A stretch of 64,000 nucleotides of DNA, taken from Cladobotryum mycophilum (lineage: Eukaryota > Ascomycota > Sordariomycetes > Hypocreales > Hypocreaceae). The notes below the pieces were generated by a model that saw only the letters and a list, made by a program, of their open reading frames with translations, did no database searches and was not told the DNA's origin. Shown here in pieces: positions 33,382 through 46,391 of this stretch (the stretch's first letter is position 1; every line of letters starts with the position of its first letter). The DNA lies in assembly GCA_036429605.1 (NCBI GenBank), contig CM071590.1, forward strand, positions 2,914,001 through 2,978,000, written 5' to 3'. Both the position numbers and the translations under genes were made by a program.

Positions 33382-36300
33382 ATGGACGGCCCTCAACTAC
33401 GCCAGAGGCCCGCAAGCAACACCTCTTTGAACAGCACTTATCGGGCTCATGGAAGGCCTATCAACTATTCAAATCATCGTCCGACTTCCCATAGACGTCC
33501 GCTGCGTAGTGTCAACGAAAATGTCGATCTTCTCCGTTCCCCCGGCCCGCTGGAGAGTATGCTCAAGACTACAACCGAGACGGGAGACATTGGCATATTC
33601 TCCATCAAGCCGCGTTCCACGTCTACAGCGGCAATGTATCTCCAGCCATCGCGATCCAGATCTCACTTTGGGGACTCGGGGCATCTTCCGATACCACGCG
33701 CTAGGGGCTATGAGGATAACTATTTCTATGATGACCATAAGAGGTTGCGCTCAAACCGTGACACCACATCCGAGATCCTCTCTCTTTATGGATCCGAGAG
33801 TCAGCAGACCATGCTGACATCAGTTTCACCAAGTCTCGATGACGGTTTGAGGTCATACTCGTTGACCACAACCAGCTCCAAGCATATCCCCTCCCACAAA
33901 TCGTCCGGCACGCTACAAAGCCAATCAAGCAGTGGTGGCTTTCAACGCCCACGATCTCCTTTCCCATACCCAACTCGGCTGAAGCGCCCTGGCGTCCGTC
34001 CCGCCTCACCAGCTCTTGCAGAGAATGGGGACGTCGATTACAGTAGAATGGTTGAGCTTGACCGCTTTTCGCAGGTATGGGTGGCAACAGTCTCTTTGTT
34101 CTCCTTTTCTTTTTGGCTTGAAGCTCATATTGGACAGAGGACTGTTCATGGATCTTACAAACCCACTTACACCCATGGTCAACGAAGACCCCCACCTCTC
34201 TCGTTGCGGGCCGATGCAAACAGATCGACAACATCTCTACCTTCAAGAACGTCTCCCTCACCATATTACCATGGTCCGCCTAATTATCGAGTTCGAACCC
34301 CTAATTCTTCAGTATCTTGGAATTCCAGGCCACCTGACCGTCATCAAAGAAGTTCGGCTGATCAAAGCACGCGGTCGGCTAGCTTGACATCTATCGTTGA
34401 AATGTATAACAGGCCAATAACTGGCGGTTCCAATCCCCAGCCACTACGATCGGCCGGCTCGTTTTATTACGACTATACTGAGGAATTCGAAAACCAGCCT
34501 CCTCCGGACGTGGAACTAGAGATACCCATTTGTCCCATTCCTCAGAGAGCCGGTAGTCTTCGCCGACCGATGGTTCTAAGAGAAGACTCTTCTGTTGGTT
34601 TGGAAGATGCTAGCAATGAATCCGATTCATTGCTTTCCGATCATGCGGACCTTGAGCAAGGTAGTGTAAACTACACAATATCATTGTGCTAGGCGAATCG
34701 ACTAACTAGAGTTAAGAGGACGAACCGTTTCCGGCAAATGGTGTTGCTTTCGACTCCAGAAATAGACTCGATGAAAACGACCTGGTTCATGCTGCATATG
34801 AGGACTTGGCCATTGCGATTCCGCCACCCCAAAACGACATGACAGATGAAGAAGTTCACGATCAAGCTTCATCCACGCCTGCGGCTCAAAAATTAGAAGA
34901 GGAGAGACCTACCTCACCATCCAGTGTCTCTGAAAGCCTTGAAACTACATCCCAAGACATGGTACATGAGACAGCTGGTGCAGCACAAGAGGACAGATCC
35001 CCAGAGCGAAAAACTTGGAGGTTTTCGAAGGCTTTGGAAGCTGGTTCCGAAGATGATGAGAATTTGCAGACTAGAAGGGCCTCACAAAGTAGTCTCTCAA
35101 GGCTAAGATACACCTTAGATCCGGTACTATCTGACTTTGCTTCCATTCTGTCATCTTTTGACCGTATGGGCAAATCTGCTTCCTCTGAAAGGGACTTGGG
35201 GGTGCGATCGGCCAGTGAAGGATACCACGGAGACCTAAGATATGAGAGTGATGAAGATGGGCCAGATTTTCAAAAGAGGCTCAGCAGGCGTTCATCAGTG
35301 CCAATATTTGATGATACTAGCCAGGAAGGCAAGGCTTACCGAAAAGGCCACCGTCGTAATATTGCGGCCATGCGGATAAGCACGACTGGTGTGTCGCCTG
35401 AGGAATCTGCCAATTCAAGTCACAAAGCACAGGAGTGTGAGCTCATCCCCTCACCGGAACCGCTCTCCCCTATACGTCATTTAAAGATGAAAGATAGTGT
35501 ACCGCACCTAATGAAGGCCTTACCACCATTGCCGACAGAGACAGGGCAATCATCTGACTCAAGTACCGAAGCCATATTGCAGCCAGATCAAGGTCCTCCA
35601 GATAAAGGAAAAGATCACTTGAACACGAAGCCTCTGCCATCTCCAGTTAGAAAGTCCCGTGCTTCTCTGGACAGCCCACCAAAGTTCAAGATTCGAGGTA
35701 AAACACCGCCCTCGCCAGCAGGAGACGGCAGTCCCGGGATCCTTTTTAGTGGGAATAAGACTAGAGTTCACAGAGTTTGGGGTCCTAAAGCAAGCCCTGC
35801 AGCAAAGCCAAAGCTAAAGCTCAAAGTATCACGAAGTCAGCTTGATCAAGCTCGAACTGGTCTGGGTATACCTGGACTTCCTAACAACCGTCTCAAGCAA
35901 TGCAACTCACTTGCCGAACTAAGGTCTTACCCTAAAAATAATGGGCCAAATGGTAACCATGCGCTTGAAACTCTTGTCGTGAAACAAGAACCAAAGTCCA
36001 ATATTGAGGATGAGCTGAAGAGGGAAGAAGAGGGACTAAATTGTCCTCCACCGTCACCACAACCCTCTGACCAGTTTAATATTCCATATCCGCCTTCGCC
36101 TGAAAAGGTCGAGGCAACGTTAAATCATAATGCACCTATGAATAAGGAGGTAGTGAATGAGACGCCCAGCGTTAGCTCCAATGATTGTCCGAGTGGACAT
36201 CGTGGGGTCCGATGCAAGTTTTCTATGCTTCGCCTTCGGTTTATTGGGACACCTTCAACCGGTTCTTCTAACAAGAGCAGTCCTTGTCTACCCACAGTTA

Positions 36301-36467
36301 AACAAGAAGTCACCACTCTGGCCCCCGTATCTGATATTGGGGTTCATGATAGTAATGAGATGGCTTCAGACAGCGAGAAGGACCAGAAGAAGTGGCGAAT
36401 CAAGAGGTGGGCGCGCGATGCCAAGAGAGCTGTCCGTTCTTATGTCAAGAGAACTTTGGATCGATGA
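33382..36467 (+). CDS. Large disordered protein of unknown function
   Basis: 988 aa from exons 33382-34074, 34138-34660 and 34717-36467; the sum is divisible by three. No catalytic domain recognised. The sequence is rich in Ser, Pro and charged residues throughout, with repeated RRxS/RxxS-type basic-Ser sites (for example KRLSRRSSVPIF), short SP/TP motifs and a basic C-terminus (KKWRIKRWARDAKRAV then YVKRTLDR). This composition suggests a phosphorylated scaffold, but that is inference. Intron 1 is exactly 63 nt and open in frame, so retention would insert 21 residues. Intron 2 has donor GTAGTG and branch CTAAC. Divergent from the 174-aa orphan. Confidence 0.75.
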
Positions 36468-37145
36468 TTGAGATTGAGTGATTGGTTGGAACAAACTCTT
36501 TGGCTGATCCGAGTCCTGGATGTGATGGTTTCATTTACAGATGCTGCAGTATTTTGAACATTGCATGGAGCTGGGAGGCAACGGCTACCTTCAGGATTGG
36601 TTGCTGAGCATTGCTAGGTTAGATAGAACTGAGAGGGAACTTAGTTGAGCATGAGTTAGTAATATACAAAACCCTTAAAGAGACGAGAAATCAATACACT
36701 TCAAGTGATAAACTCTGGATAAACTACCAACGTCATAGCGATTGTAATTGGGCCTTGTATAAAGACGATGATTGTCGAGTGCATGGCTAACTAGCATCGT
36801 TGATTGAACCATAGGACCTGTTGCTGTCATTGTTTGCCTCCCTTGAATTTTAGTCTTGACACTCCTGTAGTTTGGGTTGCAAAAACACCGTCATCTTGGT
36901 AGTTGGTTATTCAATGGCGTCACAAATATGGTCTGGTGATGTGGCTTGGTGAACGACGGAGGTGCAACTCCGCAGCCACTCTAATCACCTCAACAAACGA
37001 TGAACAGCTGAAATCGGCTCTGCTGGCAAACCAAACAACCGAGTTATTAAGAAACGGTATAACCATGAAACTGAAAGTAAAAATAAATACATGATATTTT
37101 CAAAAACGACAACACGACACCAAGCATACTCTTCAATTCTTCAGT
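36468..37145. other. Intergenic region before the UPF0317 gene
   Basis: 678 bp, AT-balanced, holding the 3' end of the 988-aa orphan and the promoter of the UPF0317 gene. No gene seen. Confidence 0.55.
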
Positions 37146-38039
37146 ATGTCTATCCAACTTGTGACGGGCCGACAGGTGCGCCTTGCAGCACGGAATAACA
37201 CCCATACAAAACCTACGTCCGGTCTTGCACCAGGCTATTTACAAGCCAATCTGATTGTGCTTCCTTCTCGTTACGCAAACGACTTTCGGACTCTTTGCGC
37301 AAGGAATCCAGTTCCCTGTCCGTTGATTGCGGAATCGACGGCGAAGGGTTGCTTTGATACAGTTGAAACCTGTGTACATGAACTTCAAGGGGATCAGATA
37401 CTTGGCGAAGATTGCGATTTGAGAAGAGATGTGCCACGGTACAATGTTTACAAAGATTCGGTCTTGGAGAAGAGCCACTGCAACGACATCGTTTCGGAAT
37501 GGACCGAGGATCATGTTGCGTTTCTCATCGGATGTTCTTACAGCTTTGAGAATGACTTGACGGCTGCTGGACTTCCACCAAGACAGCAGGTTCAGGGGAG
37601 GAATGTGCCCATGTATAGAACCACAGTTACTCTCTGTCCTGCCGGGGTGTTTACCGAGGGAACTTATGTGGTGTCTATGAGACCGTATAAGAGACGGGAG
37701 ATTGAGGAGGTGAGGAACATTACGAGGAAATTTGGGGTTACGCATGGGGAGCCGATTGACTGGGGTTGGGACGCTGTTGAAAGATTGGGGATTAAGGATA
37801 TAAACCGACCGGAATGGGGAGATGCACCTTTGACAATGGATGGCAGGCCGTTGGAAGAGACCCGAAGAGGTGATGGAGACGAGAATGAGGATGGGGATGG
37901 GGAAATTCCAGTGTTTTGGGGATGTGGTGTCACGCCTCAAGAAGCTGTGATGAGGGCTAAGTTGGAGGGAATTGTGATGGCGCATGCACCAGGGCATATG
38001 CTTGTTCTGGATGCGCGGGATGATGATATCAAGGCTTAG
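37146..38039 (+). CDS. UPF0317/DUF1445 family protein (putative hydro-lyase, D-glutamate cyclase-like)
   Basis: 297 aa, single exon, near the bacterial family length (about 260-270 aa) plus an insertion. Family motifs: TSGLAPGYLQANLIVLPSR, the NPVPCPLI block, HVAFLIGCSYSFENDL, VVSMRPYKRREI, VTHGEPIDWG and PVFWGCGVTPQEAV. The mammalian relative in DGLUCY has D-glutamate cyclase activity; other members are only annotated as putative hydro-lyases, so the substrate is uncertain. An acidic insertion (GDGDENEDGDGE) lies before the PVFWGC motif. No signal peptide. The family is widespread in bacteria and patchy in fungi, so acquisition from bacteria is a fair idea but not shown here. A Zn2Cys6 regulator lies 683 bp downstream on the same strand. 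Confidence 0.88.
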   Translation: MSIQLVTGRQVRLAARNNTHTKPTSGLAPGYLQANLIVLPSRYANDFRTLCARNPVPCPLIAESTAKGCFDTVETCVHELQGDQILGEDCDLRRDVPRYNVYKDSVLEKSHCNDIVSEWTEDHVAFLIGCSYSFENDLTAAGLPPRQQVQGRNVPMYRTTVTLCPAGVFTEGTYVVSMRPYKRREIEEVRNITRKFGVTHGEPIDWGWDAVERLGIKDINRPEWGDAPLTMDGRPLEETRRGDGDENEDGDGEIPVFWGCGVTPQEAVMRAKLEGIVMAHAPGHMLVLDARDDDIKA

Positions 38040-38722
38040 ACTAGCTTTGTGATGTTATCTTGAAGCTGCCTAAGCATAGAGTAATAAAAATCGTTGTTCA
38101 TATAAAAGCTACTATCATGGACGACGATACAGGCTCTTGTGATTGGTGTTTTATACCGTAGATATCAATTCCGATCCATGACACCTATTGATTGCCAAAT
38201 ACATTGGGCGTTTCAGTTGGTATCACCCTATCCCAGCATGATAAGGAAGGATTGATCTGGTGCATCACATGGACATGACTATTTGGAATTCAGCCTCATC
38301 GCAGGTCCAAGTCCGTTGAGCTGAAGACGTTAGTACGCCTTACCTCCACGGGACGGATCGCCTAGAAGTCGGGGTATAACGTCACTAAAACTTGGCGATT
38401 CAGCCTTGTTCGGTGCCTGGATATCGTACTATTGAATCCATGCATTACCACCAGATTGAGGTTTATGAGATGGTTCGCGGCGCGTCGAAAGCGGACGTCT
38501 AGGGAATTTATGTGATAGGGTAGGTTATTATTCATGGATCTTTGGATTATATAAATGGTGACTTATTACCTGATAACCTACGGCCAGAGTGGAGTACCTA
38601 GATCTGGAACGACTTCAGTATTACCCTGTAGAAATAATTACAACGTCCAACTCTAAATCTCCCCCTTCTACATACTTCGCGGTGAGACATAAACAAGCCA
38701 ATACGATCTCAGTGGAATCAGG
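38040..38722. other. Intergenic region before the Zn2Cys6 gene
   Basis: 683 bp. It holds the UPF0317 3' end and the promoter of the Zn2Cys6 regulator. No gene seen; short reading frames that run into the first exon are shadows. Confidence 0.5.
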
Positions 38723-40925
38723 ATGGAGGAGACGCCGATGGGAGAGTCAATCAAGACTTCGTGAGTTGCGTCCCCCCCCGAATCCCGGGCTCACAGCTTA
38801 CAACACCCCGTTAGGTGTGAGCGATGTCGCCGCCGCAAGGTCAGTTTCAGCTTGCATTCTTGGGCATGATGATCATTAAACTGACAATTGCCTTAGACAA
38901 AATGTGATCGAAAGCGTCCATGTTCAAAGTGTGTCAAATCTGGCACAGAATGTGTCCTCCAAGGCACAGGCGAGAAGCAACGGTAGAGAACCCCCCGCGG
39001 GGTATCCACGGTAAGGCCGATACTGACAATCCATAGGCCTGTGTCGAAAGTCTATGTTCAGGCTCTAGAAGGACAAATTGTCGCTCTAGAGAGAGTAATC
39101 CGCAAGCTGGCGGTGGCGGATAGTGCCGATAGAGAGTTGATCCTGTCGGGGTTCTCATTGTCTAGCGAGACCCCCGAGGATGCATCTCCCGAGGTCAAAG
39201 CCGAATCCAAATCGGATCCCACCCTTGCCGCAGCTCGAGTTCGATCTGGCCAGTTGAGGCGTTTTGGAACCAGAAACTCGACTCAGTTCTTTGGTGGCAC
39301 GAGCCTGTTTCAATTCCATCTCCCCAACGGTTCATCACCTCCGGTCCCGGAGGAGACTCCAAACTTGGATGCTTTGGACTTGAATAGCCAACTTGACATC
39401 AACCTCGATATCTCACCAGAAGACTTTGAAGGCTTCAGTCCTACTAGTGGCGACTTTCAGTATGCGCCTCATGACGAAACATCTCAAAAACTGATGGCGA
39501 CATTCTTCCGGGAGCAATACCCCTACAACATGGTCGTTTATCGCGAATACTTTCTAAGGGATTACGATATTGGATCAGGGAAGTACTATTCAGATGTACT
39601 GCTCTATTCTATCTGCTCCCTCGCATCACTCCAGTATGACGATCTGCTCAATCTGTCCGACGTCTTTTCCAGCCAAGCGCAGACTCTCCTGTATTCTTCC
39701 CTTGATGAGCCCGAGCTCACCACCCTCCAGGCTTTGGTTTTGCTCGGCTATCGTGAGGTTGCCGTGGGGCGAGCGTCAAAAGGATGGTTATTCTGCGGTA
39801 TGGCCTTCCGTATGGCTCATGAAATGGGTCTGCATCTTGATCCATGCAACTGGGACGGATCAACTGGATTCAACAGGGACAGAGAAATCCTGCGTCGCGT
39901 CTACTGGGCCGTCTTCATTGCCGACAAGCAACTAAGTCTATACTTTGGGAGACCACCAGCGTTATACCCCGGAGAGTCGGATGTCCGAAACACAATCAGG
40001 CTTCAGTATCCGTCTGACTGGCAGAATCTGCTGGAGACTTATATCTGTCAAGGAACGCCAGCGGCCGAGTTTGAGGATGGAGTTGCCTTGGTAGGGTCGT
40101 TTATATATCAGGCTGAGCTCGCCAAAATTGGCCATGTTATGATCACGGACGTATTTGAGAACCGGAGAGGAGACGTGGACCCGGCTATCGTAGCGGCCAA
40201 GTCTCGAAGAGTACATGTTGCTCTAACCAAGTGGCTTTCTAGTCTTCCTGGTACATTGCACTGGAACCAGTGGACGGTGGGCCAAGTACCTCCTTATGTT
40301 CTACACTTGCAGTAAGTTGGCAGTGGATCTCAAGGTGTGATCTAGGACTGACGCATTATAGCATGGTTTTCCACACCATGATGATAATCCTTCATCGACC
40401 CCCTTCGCAAATGTTCGAGAAGCCGGGCATTGCCGAGAGTGAAGATGTCGAGATATGCTACGAATCCCTCCAAGCCATTCTACGACTTATGCGGAGCTAT
40501 TCACGCTTCTACCGGTATAGGTCTCTCCCGCTGGATTTCGTACATACCCTATCCACAGCAGCGGGGACGGTGATGATGAAAAGGTTTCTGCACAAGGCAT
40601 CATGGGATGACCCGGATATAGAACGTGCGCTATCACTGATTTTGGAGGCCATGGATGAGATCCAAAACACTTGGCCCTGTGTCAGGGATATACGAGATGT
40701 TCTGCTTCAAGCCAAGAGAACACAGACAACGATGCCGCCAGAGGATCCTCTCAACCCCCGGACCTGATGAATGGACTTGTCATGGGGAATGACACACCGC
40801 CAGGCCTATTTCCTAATCTGGGGGATGATATCGGAACCTTATTGACCGATGAGTTCCTCAGCGCGCAGCTCCAAATTCCAGAGCCGCCTTTGAAGCCATT
40901 TGATTTCAATTCGTTTCCAATCTAG
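38723..40925 (+). CDS. Zn2Cys6 transcription factor with fungal-specific TF domain, frame-broken near 3' end
   Basis: Five exons: 38723-38760, 38815-38839, 38897-38982, 39037-40311 and 40362-40925. The zinc cluster is assembled across three exons with cysteines at 14, 17, 24, 30, 33 and 40 (CERC, KCD, PCSKC, EC), preceded by only 13 residues. A short linker/coiled coil follows (VYVQALEGQIVALERVI). The fungal-specific domain includes FFREQYPYNMVVYREYF, GWLFCGMAFRMAHEMGLHLD and RRVYWAVFIADKQLSLYFGRPPAL. The frame fails at the C run 40755-40759; with one more C it continues PPDLMNGLVMGND and ends PFDFNSFPI, giving 662 aa and a total divisible by three. Targets are unknown; the adjacent UPF0317 gene is one candidate. 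Confidence 0.87.
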
Positions 40926-42580
40926 ACTTGGAACGCATTTGGGTAGCATAACATGTCTTGTCCGAAGAGACTGTTACTCCATATGTCGCATTTCAAAAAG
41001 TTTATGACGATAAGGTTCTGGCGGCGTCAATGGCGGGTTCAGGGGGCTGGACATATCGTCATTGGGGAGCTTGACGATTGGCCGTCATCATGGAACAGGA
41101 TGGCTGAAACAGGGGCTGTGACATGCCATCAAGCGAGTATCGTTTTCTGGAACATGTTAGCCAAACCCCGCACGCTGTCCAACATCTGGTTGTTGCGCCA
41201 AAGAATTCAACTTTAAGACTACCTAATAGGTTCGATGACTGCAGGGGGAATGAGTGGCACAGCGGTTAGTGAGCCATCGGCAGTTCTTGCTGGTGTGCTT
41301 TCAGTTGGTTCAGCCCCCTTGGTAGCGTTTGCAAGGGAGAAGGAAAAGGGAGGGATTTGCGGCACACACACACTCAACGCCGCCATTCCGTGTCATTGAT
41401 GAATCAACGTATGATTCCAATTCAACCCTGTTTCGGCTTGAGATGACGCCCTTTGTTGACGCTTGAACCGATTGACGGAATGTTGAAAATGACCGGCAGA
41501 TTGGGCTGAGCACGATGATGTCTTAGAGGGCTCCTCATCCTGTGATGCAGCAGCAGCAGCAGGCTGGGCCACGTCGCATCCAACGGCCTTCTACAAAGGG
41601 TAAGCTTTGCTGTATTGCCAAAAATAGGACCTCTCTTATCCTAAACGGCATGCATATTTCGCTAGCGTTATGGTCGTTGATTAGGGCGGTGCCGAGATCT
41701 GGGCTCGACGAGACAAGTGGTCTCATTAGGCTTTTCTTGATGGATGGATGGATGGATGGAGGGAGGAAGGGGTGGAGGGGACGGAGATCCGGTCTGAATT
41801 GATGGCATGATGGATGACCGAGCGGCGGCATATCTATCTCTTTTTGATATAACGAGCCCGACTGGATCGTGTCCAAGAGCCCAGCCAGCCAACCAACCTC
41901 CTCTTCACCTGGCATAACGGCTTGCTTATGCGGACGAGGCATGTTGGTGCAGCTTGCCTGTCAGCGTCGGCGATGTCCCTACAAGGGTTTGATGATGCAA
42001 GGCTTCGGTCAAGTCCGTAGTCGATATGTTTTTTGTTATATTAGGAAATGTGCGAAGGAAAAAAAAGAAGAAGAAAAGAGAGACGCTGAAGGTCAGGACG
42101 ACATTGTGTAAATACTGCATGGAACACTCGTTTGCTTTCTTCACCATTCATCTCATTGATTGTTGACATCAGGTGAAGCTGCAACCACGACGTCCAGGTA
42201 TAGATACACGGAGTACGGAGAGGTACAACAAGTACATGGGATTTATATGCATGCGTTATCACCAACAGGGCGTTAATCACCTGTGCTCCACTATCGTTCG
42301 TTTTCTTACAGCGGTTCAGGTAACTTGCACTGTCACGATAGAGCCTGGCCTGACCTCTAGACTGTGGTCAAAGTACCCGACTATAGTGATCGACACTCGT
42401 CCCGTCGCCACGCTCACTGGAGGGACTCAGCCACACAGCATTCTAACGATTGGATTCCTCCCATCCATCTTTCCAGCTCTTCACACAAAAAACGTTCTAA
42501 GCACTCTCCTCCCCTCCTTGAACAAATGATGCTGCACGGCAGATAATTCATTTGGTCGCCTTTGAAGCGAAATTCACGCC
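40926..42580. other. Gene-free region upstream of the F-box gene
   Basis: 1.65 kb. It contains a GATG tandem repeat near 41741-41760 and near-matches to the TACGGAGTA word at 42208-42220. No open frame with family content was found. Confidence 0.55.
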
Positions 42581-45500
42581 ATGGACGCTTCGGCGCCCGA
42601 CGGGGCACGTCGCTCGAGTATCGAGAAGACGCCCATCGTCATCGAGGGCGAGCAGCCGTTTGATCGATTGCCCGACGAGATTATAGAACAGTGAGTGAGC
42701 GCGTTCCCCTTCAGCCTCAAACCCCCCCCTTTTTGTTTTCTTATTTCCTTTTTGGCTTCAATGTCGTTTGTTGTTGTGTATCATGTTCTGACGGGTTACG
42801 GCACAGGATACTCGAGGCTACGGACCCGAATGGCTTTGCATCGCTCATCCTCCTCAATCGCAAATGGAGAGATGTTTCGCAGAGGCCTCATCTCTACCGC
42901 CGCCATCTTGCACCGTGTCCATCCTACGTAGCGAACCCCAGCAGTCTCCCAGCCGCAGAGGAGAAGAACCTGCCACGATTACGACGACTATTCGCCCGCG
43001 AAGTGAAGCGAAACCTATTCGAGTCCTACATTCGGCCAAACGAGACGCTGGTCAAACTGGTATCCAACTCCATCAGTTCGTCATCATGTCCAGGAGGAGA
43101 GGGCTTGTCTTTTGCTGCATCCTTACGGGGACATCACATTTTGGCATACAATTCTTCTAGGATATACGTCATTGACGTTCGGAATTCGGGTTTGGAAGTG
43201 AAGCGGGAGCTCAAGATTCTCCGCCGTCCTGCGTCTGCGTGCATTACGGATGATGCAAGCTTATTGGCAGTCTTGTCGACTGAGATGCAGGTCGACCTCT
43301 ACGATTTGAAGCAGTCCCCCCGAAGAGGAAGCAATCTATAATTCTGGACAATAGCCCGAGGACGATAGCATTGTCGTCATGCGGCTCGGTTCTTGCTGCC
43401 GCGTACGAGGGTGGCATCGAAGTCTCCTCGCTCAATGCTAATGCCTTGCCTACCGAAAGACGAGCTGTGAAATGTGATGCGGTGGACGCCCTGACGTTCT
43501 CGTTTGATGGTACCCAAATCCTGGGAACGACGCTGCACTCATCCCCTCCAAGCACTGTCGTCATCACAGCTCCGTACTACGATCCAGGCGCTCTCATGTT
43601 GGACGAGAACCTCAGCGCTATGTGGACTACCTCCATTCTGTTTCCCAACTCGAGCCGCGACTGCAGTCATGCAGTCCTTTTGCAGGATGGCAGTCAGGAG
43701 GAGGCCGCTTGGGCGTTTGCGTATGACCGTAGCTTCGAGACTTTCCGTGCTGTTCGAATTGATGACTTGAGAAACGGCACTACGTACTTTACGGGTCCAG
43801 CGCCGAAATCGCAGGCACAACTGCTTCCTAGCACGTTACCCTCAGCAACATACAATGGAGAATTAGTCTCGGCAGGATTCCAAGGTAATGAGATCTGGGT
43901 CTATGGAGTTCCCGAGGATCCAGCTACTGTTCCGGAAAAGGAGTCATCTACCGATGGTGCGTCGGGCCTGGCAAGACGCAACAGCTCTCAGAGCGGCTCG
44001 CGACCTACGTCAACTAGAGCTCACGATGCCGCAGCCGCAGCTTCCGTTACTGGCAGAGCCCCACAATGGCAGATGCTTTGCGACAAGGTGAGGAATCACT
44101 TTATTGCCGGCCAAAAGGTATCAGAGCTGTCTGGCGTGACCAGTGTCAAGTGGGTTTCAGGATTTAGCGACAGCTCGTTGAAGGAGAGACTGGTCATTAC
44201 AGCCCGAGGGATCACTGCTCAAAAGCTCGTCACTGAGGAGGAAGACTTTGATTTCGTCGACGGTGGCAGAGTCGTTTTGCTGGACTTTGATTGTGGTCTT
44301 ACAAACGGGACGAAGACGGAGCTTACGATCGAAGTAGGGACCGATGAGGCTGAGGTTCTTGAAGAGGAGCGGCGTGATATGGAGACTGAGGTGGCCATTG
44401 TTCGACGAAGGACACAAAAGCGAGGTGTAGCTGGAAGTGGGAGTGGAGGCAGCCGTGCTTTGTTGCGAGCTGCTACCACCACGGCACAAACTTTGGCTGT
44501 CCCTCAATCATCACAGAATGACGATGACGATGATGATCCTTTAGTGCCAAGGACAGTTGGTCGCCATTCTGTGAGCGCTCAATCACGCACCGAGGCTCCA
44601 GAGGAAGCGGATGCACTCTCTATCGAGGAACAGGAAGCTTTGGATGCTCCCTATGCGCATTCGAGCCCTCGCTCAGGGAACACTTTGCGGCGCGCAGCAA
44701 CTGCTGCTGCTGTTAATCGCAGACTGAATCCACGCACCGCTGATGGACGTCCTATTGAGTATCGCCGGGCTGATGGTCGGAGGGAACATCCTCATGAAAG
44801 CGACGCAGATAATTGGGTGCCACCTCCGCCACCATATCAGGCCGAGGATCCTGGCGACATGCCTGCTTTCCTGCGTGGGCCAGCAATTCTGGCACCAATC
44901 TCTGTTCCAGGAATGCCTATGCCGCCCCCAGTTTCTATCGTTCAGTATCCAGCATCCCCAATGTCTATGAATCCGCCCAATCATGTCTTCCCCCCAGGAC
45001 CGGCTATGATGCCGATGCAGCACGCACAACATAACGCGCCACCCCATCAGCAGTATATTCCATCTCATACCAGGACAGTCAGCGGCTCTAGCACGGTCAG
45101 TAACTTACGAGCTGACGAGATAACTGCGCCCCGATCGGAGCCAACCACTCCTGCAGATACGATAAATTTATACGATGTTTCCCCACCCGCCTCACCCCGA
45201 GCTACCAATCGACAGTTCAATGAGACTCCGTCGCCGCAAGCCCAAAGGGTGGTGCCAGATATGTCTATAAACTCGTCGGTCCCATCACCTGAGCTGGCAC
45301 GGTCTACTATCACATCTTCTCGCCCTAGTTCATATGCAGAGACGACAAACAGCATGTTGGCTACTTCAGTGCAAATGGGGACTATGGATTTCTCTACCGC
45401 GCCGAGAATAGAACTCCAGTCTGCATCTACTTTTCCTTTGAATCCGGGCCCTAGCAGTAATGATGTGCCATCAGCAAGACGGTTGTCTAATGCACAAACT

Positions 45501-46391
45501 TGGCCGCTGGCTCCTCCCCGTCTAGAAGAACTTGATGCTTCGTCATCAAGGATCACTTTGCCAATGGACCCTGCACTGGCGGCACTTCCTCCGGCTCCAA
45601 GTTCCGATCAACTGGCTAGGCTGAATAAGAGGATCAGCCAAGGCAACCCACGTCGCTTGTCTGGAAGTCTCCTTACACATAGCATGTACTCCCAGCAGCA
45701 GAACCCTACTGGAAGATCAGAGATGCCGCAACCAAGTCCTATTTCTGTTGCCTCGTCGACAAGCATACCTCAAGCAATCGCACCTCAGGCTGGTAGTGTA
45801 CGACAAGAAGCCACACCGCCACCGACTCAACAAACACCAACTCCGCGCCACGAGATTGAGCAGCCTCTCATTATTAGCACCCCAACAGGTGTTTCAGGGG
45901 CATACGACCCTCCGGGACGTCGAATATCACGAAGAGGTGATACACCGATCTTGGCTCCGGTTCCTCGACGTCCTCGCCCTGGCACTGCAGGTACCGGCAC
46001 GCGACCTACTGTTGAAAGATTAGAGACCATCTTCAGCGTCAGGACACAGGAAAGCAAACCGGCGCCACCGCCAGAGCCGGTGAAGAAAAACAACCGCCTT
46101 TTCGCTAGTTGGATGCGCGGGCCATCCGTGTCTCCAGGCAGATCTGCTTCGGTTGTCAACAGACGACCCAGCCGAGCCGAGAGGAGTGCTGCTAAGAACA
46201 TGCAAGATGCCAGAAAGCGCGGCTGGCAGCAGCGGCGCAAGAGTCAAAAGAGAAGAAAAAACATCAAGAAGAAAGCAGATGCCGAAGCTGCTACTACTAA
46301 TACTACAGGCTGGACGGATGTTTCCATGCCGTCTGTTTCTAAAGAGAACGGGAAGGATAAAGATAAAGATAAGAAATGCGTGATAATGTGA
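42581..46391 (+). CDS. F-box protein with beta-propeller-like region and C-terminal CaaX box, frame-broken
   Basis: Exons 42581-42690 and 42807-46391, 1231 aa once one base is restored. The F-box is at residues 27-70 (PFDRLPDEIIEQILEATD, NRKWRDVSQRPHLYRRHL), so an SCF ubiquitin-ligase adaptor role is expected. Residues about 150-480 resemble WD40/propeller strands (ILAYNSSRIYVIDV, TIALSSCGSVLAAAYEGG, ALTFSFDGTQILGTTL). A long Pro/Ser-rich disordered region follows. The protein ends in a Lys-rich stretch and CVIM, a canonical farnesylation CaaX box, so membrane attachment is likely. The frame breaks at the C run 43316-43321: upstream it reads YDLKQSP, and one base later PKRKQSIILDNSPRT. Intron 1 follows GAACA with donor GTGAGT. 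Confidence 0.85.

Noticed and set aside
37146..41000. Secondary-metabolite gene cluster around the Zn2Cys6 gene
   Set aside because: No PKS, NRPS, terpene synthase, P450 or transporter lies nearby.
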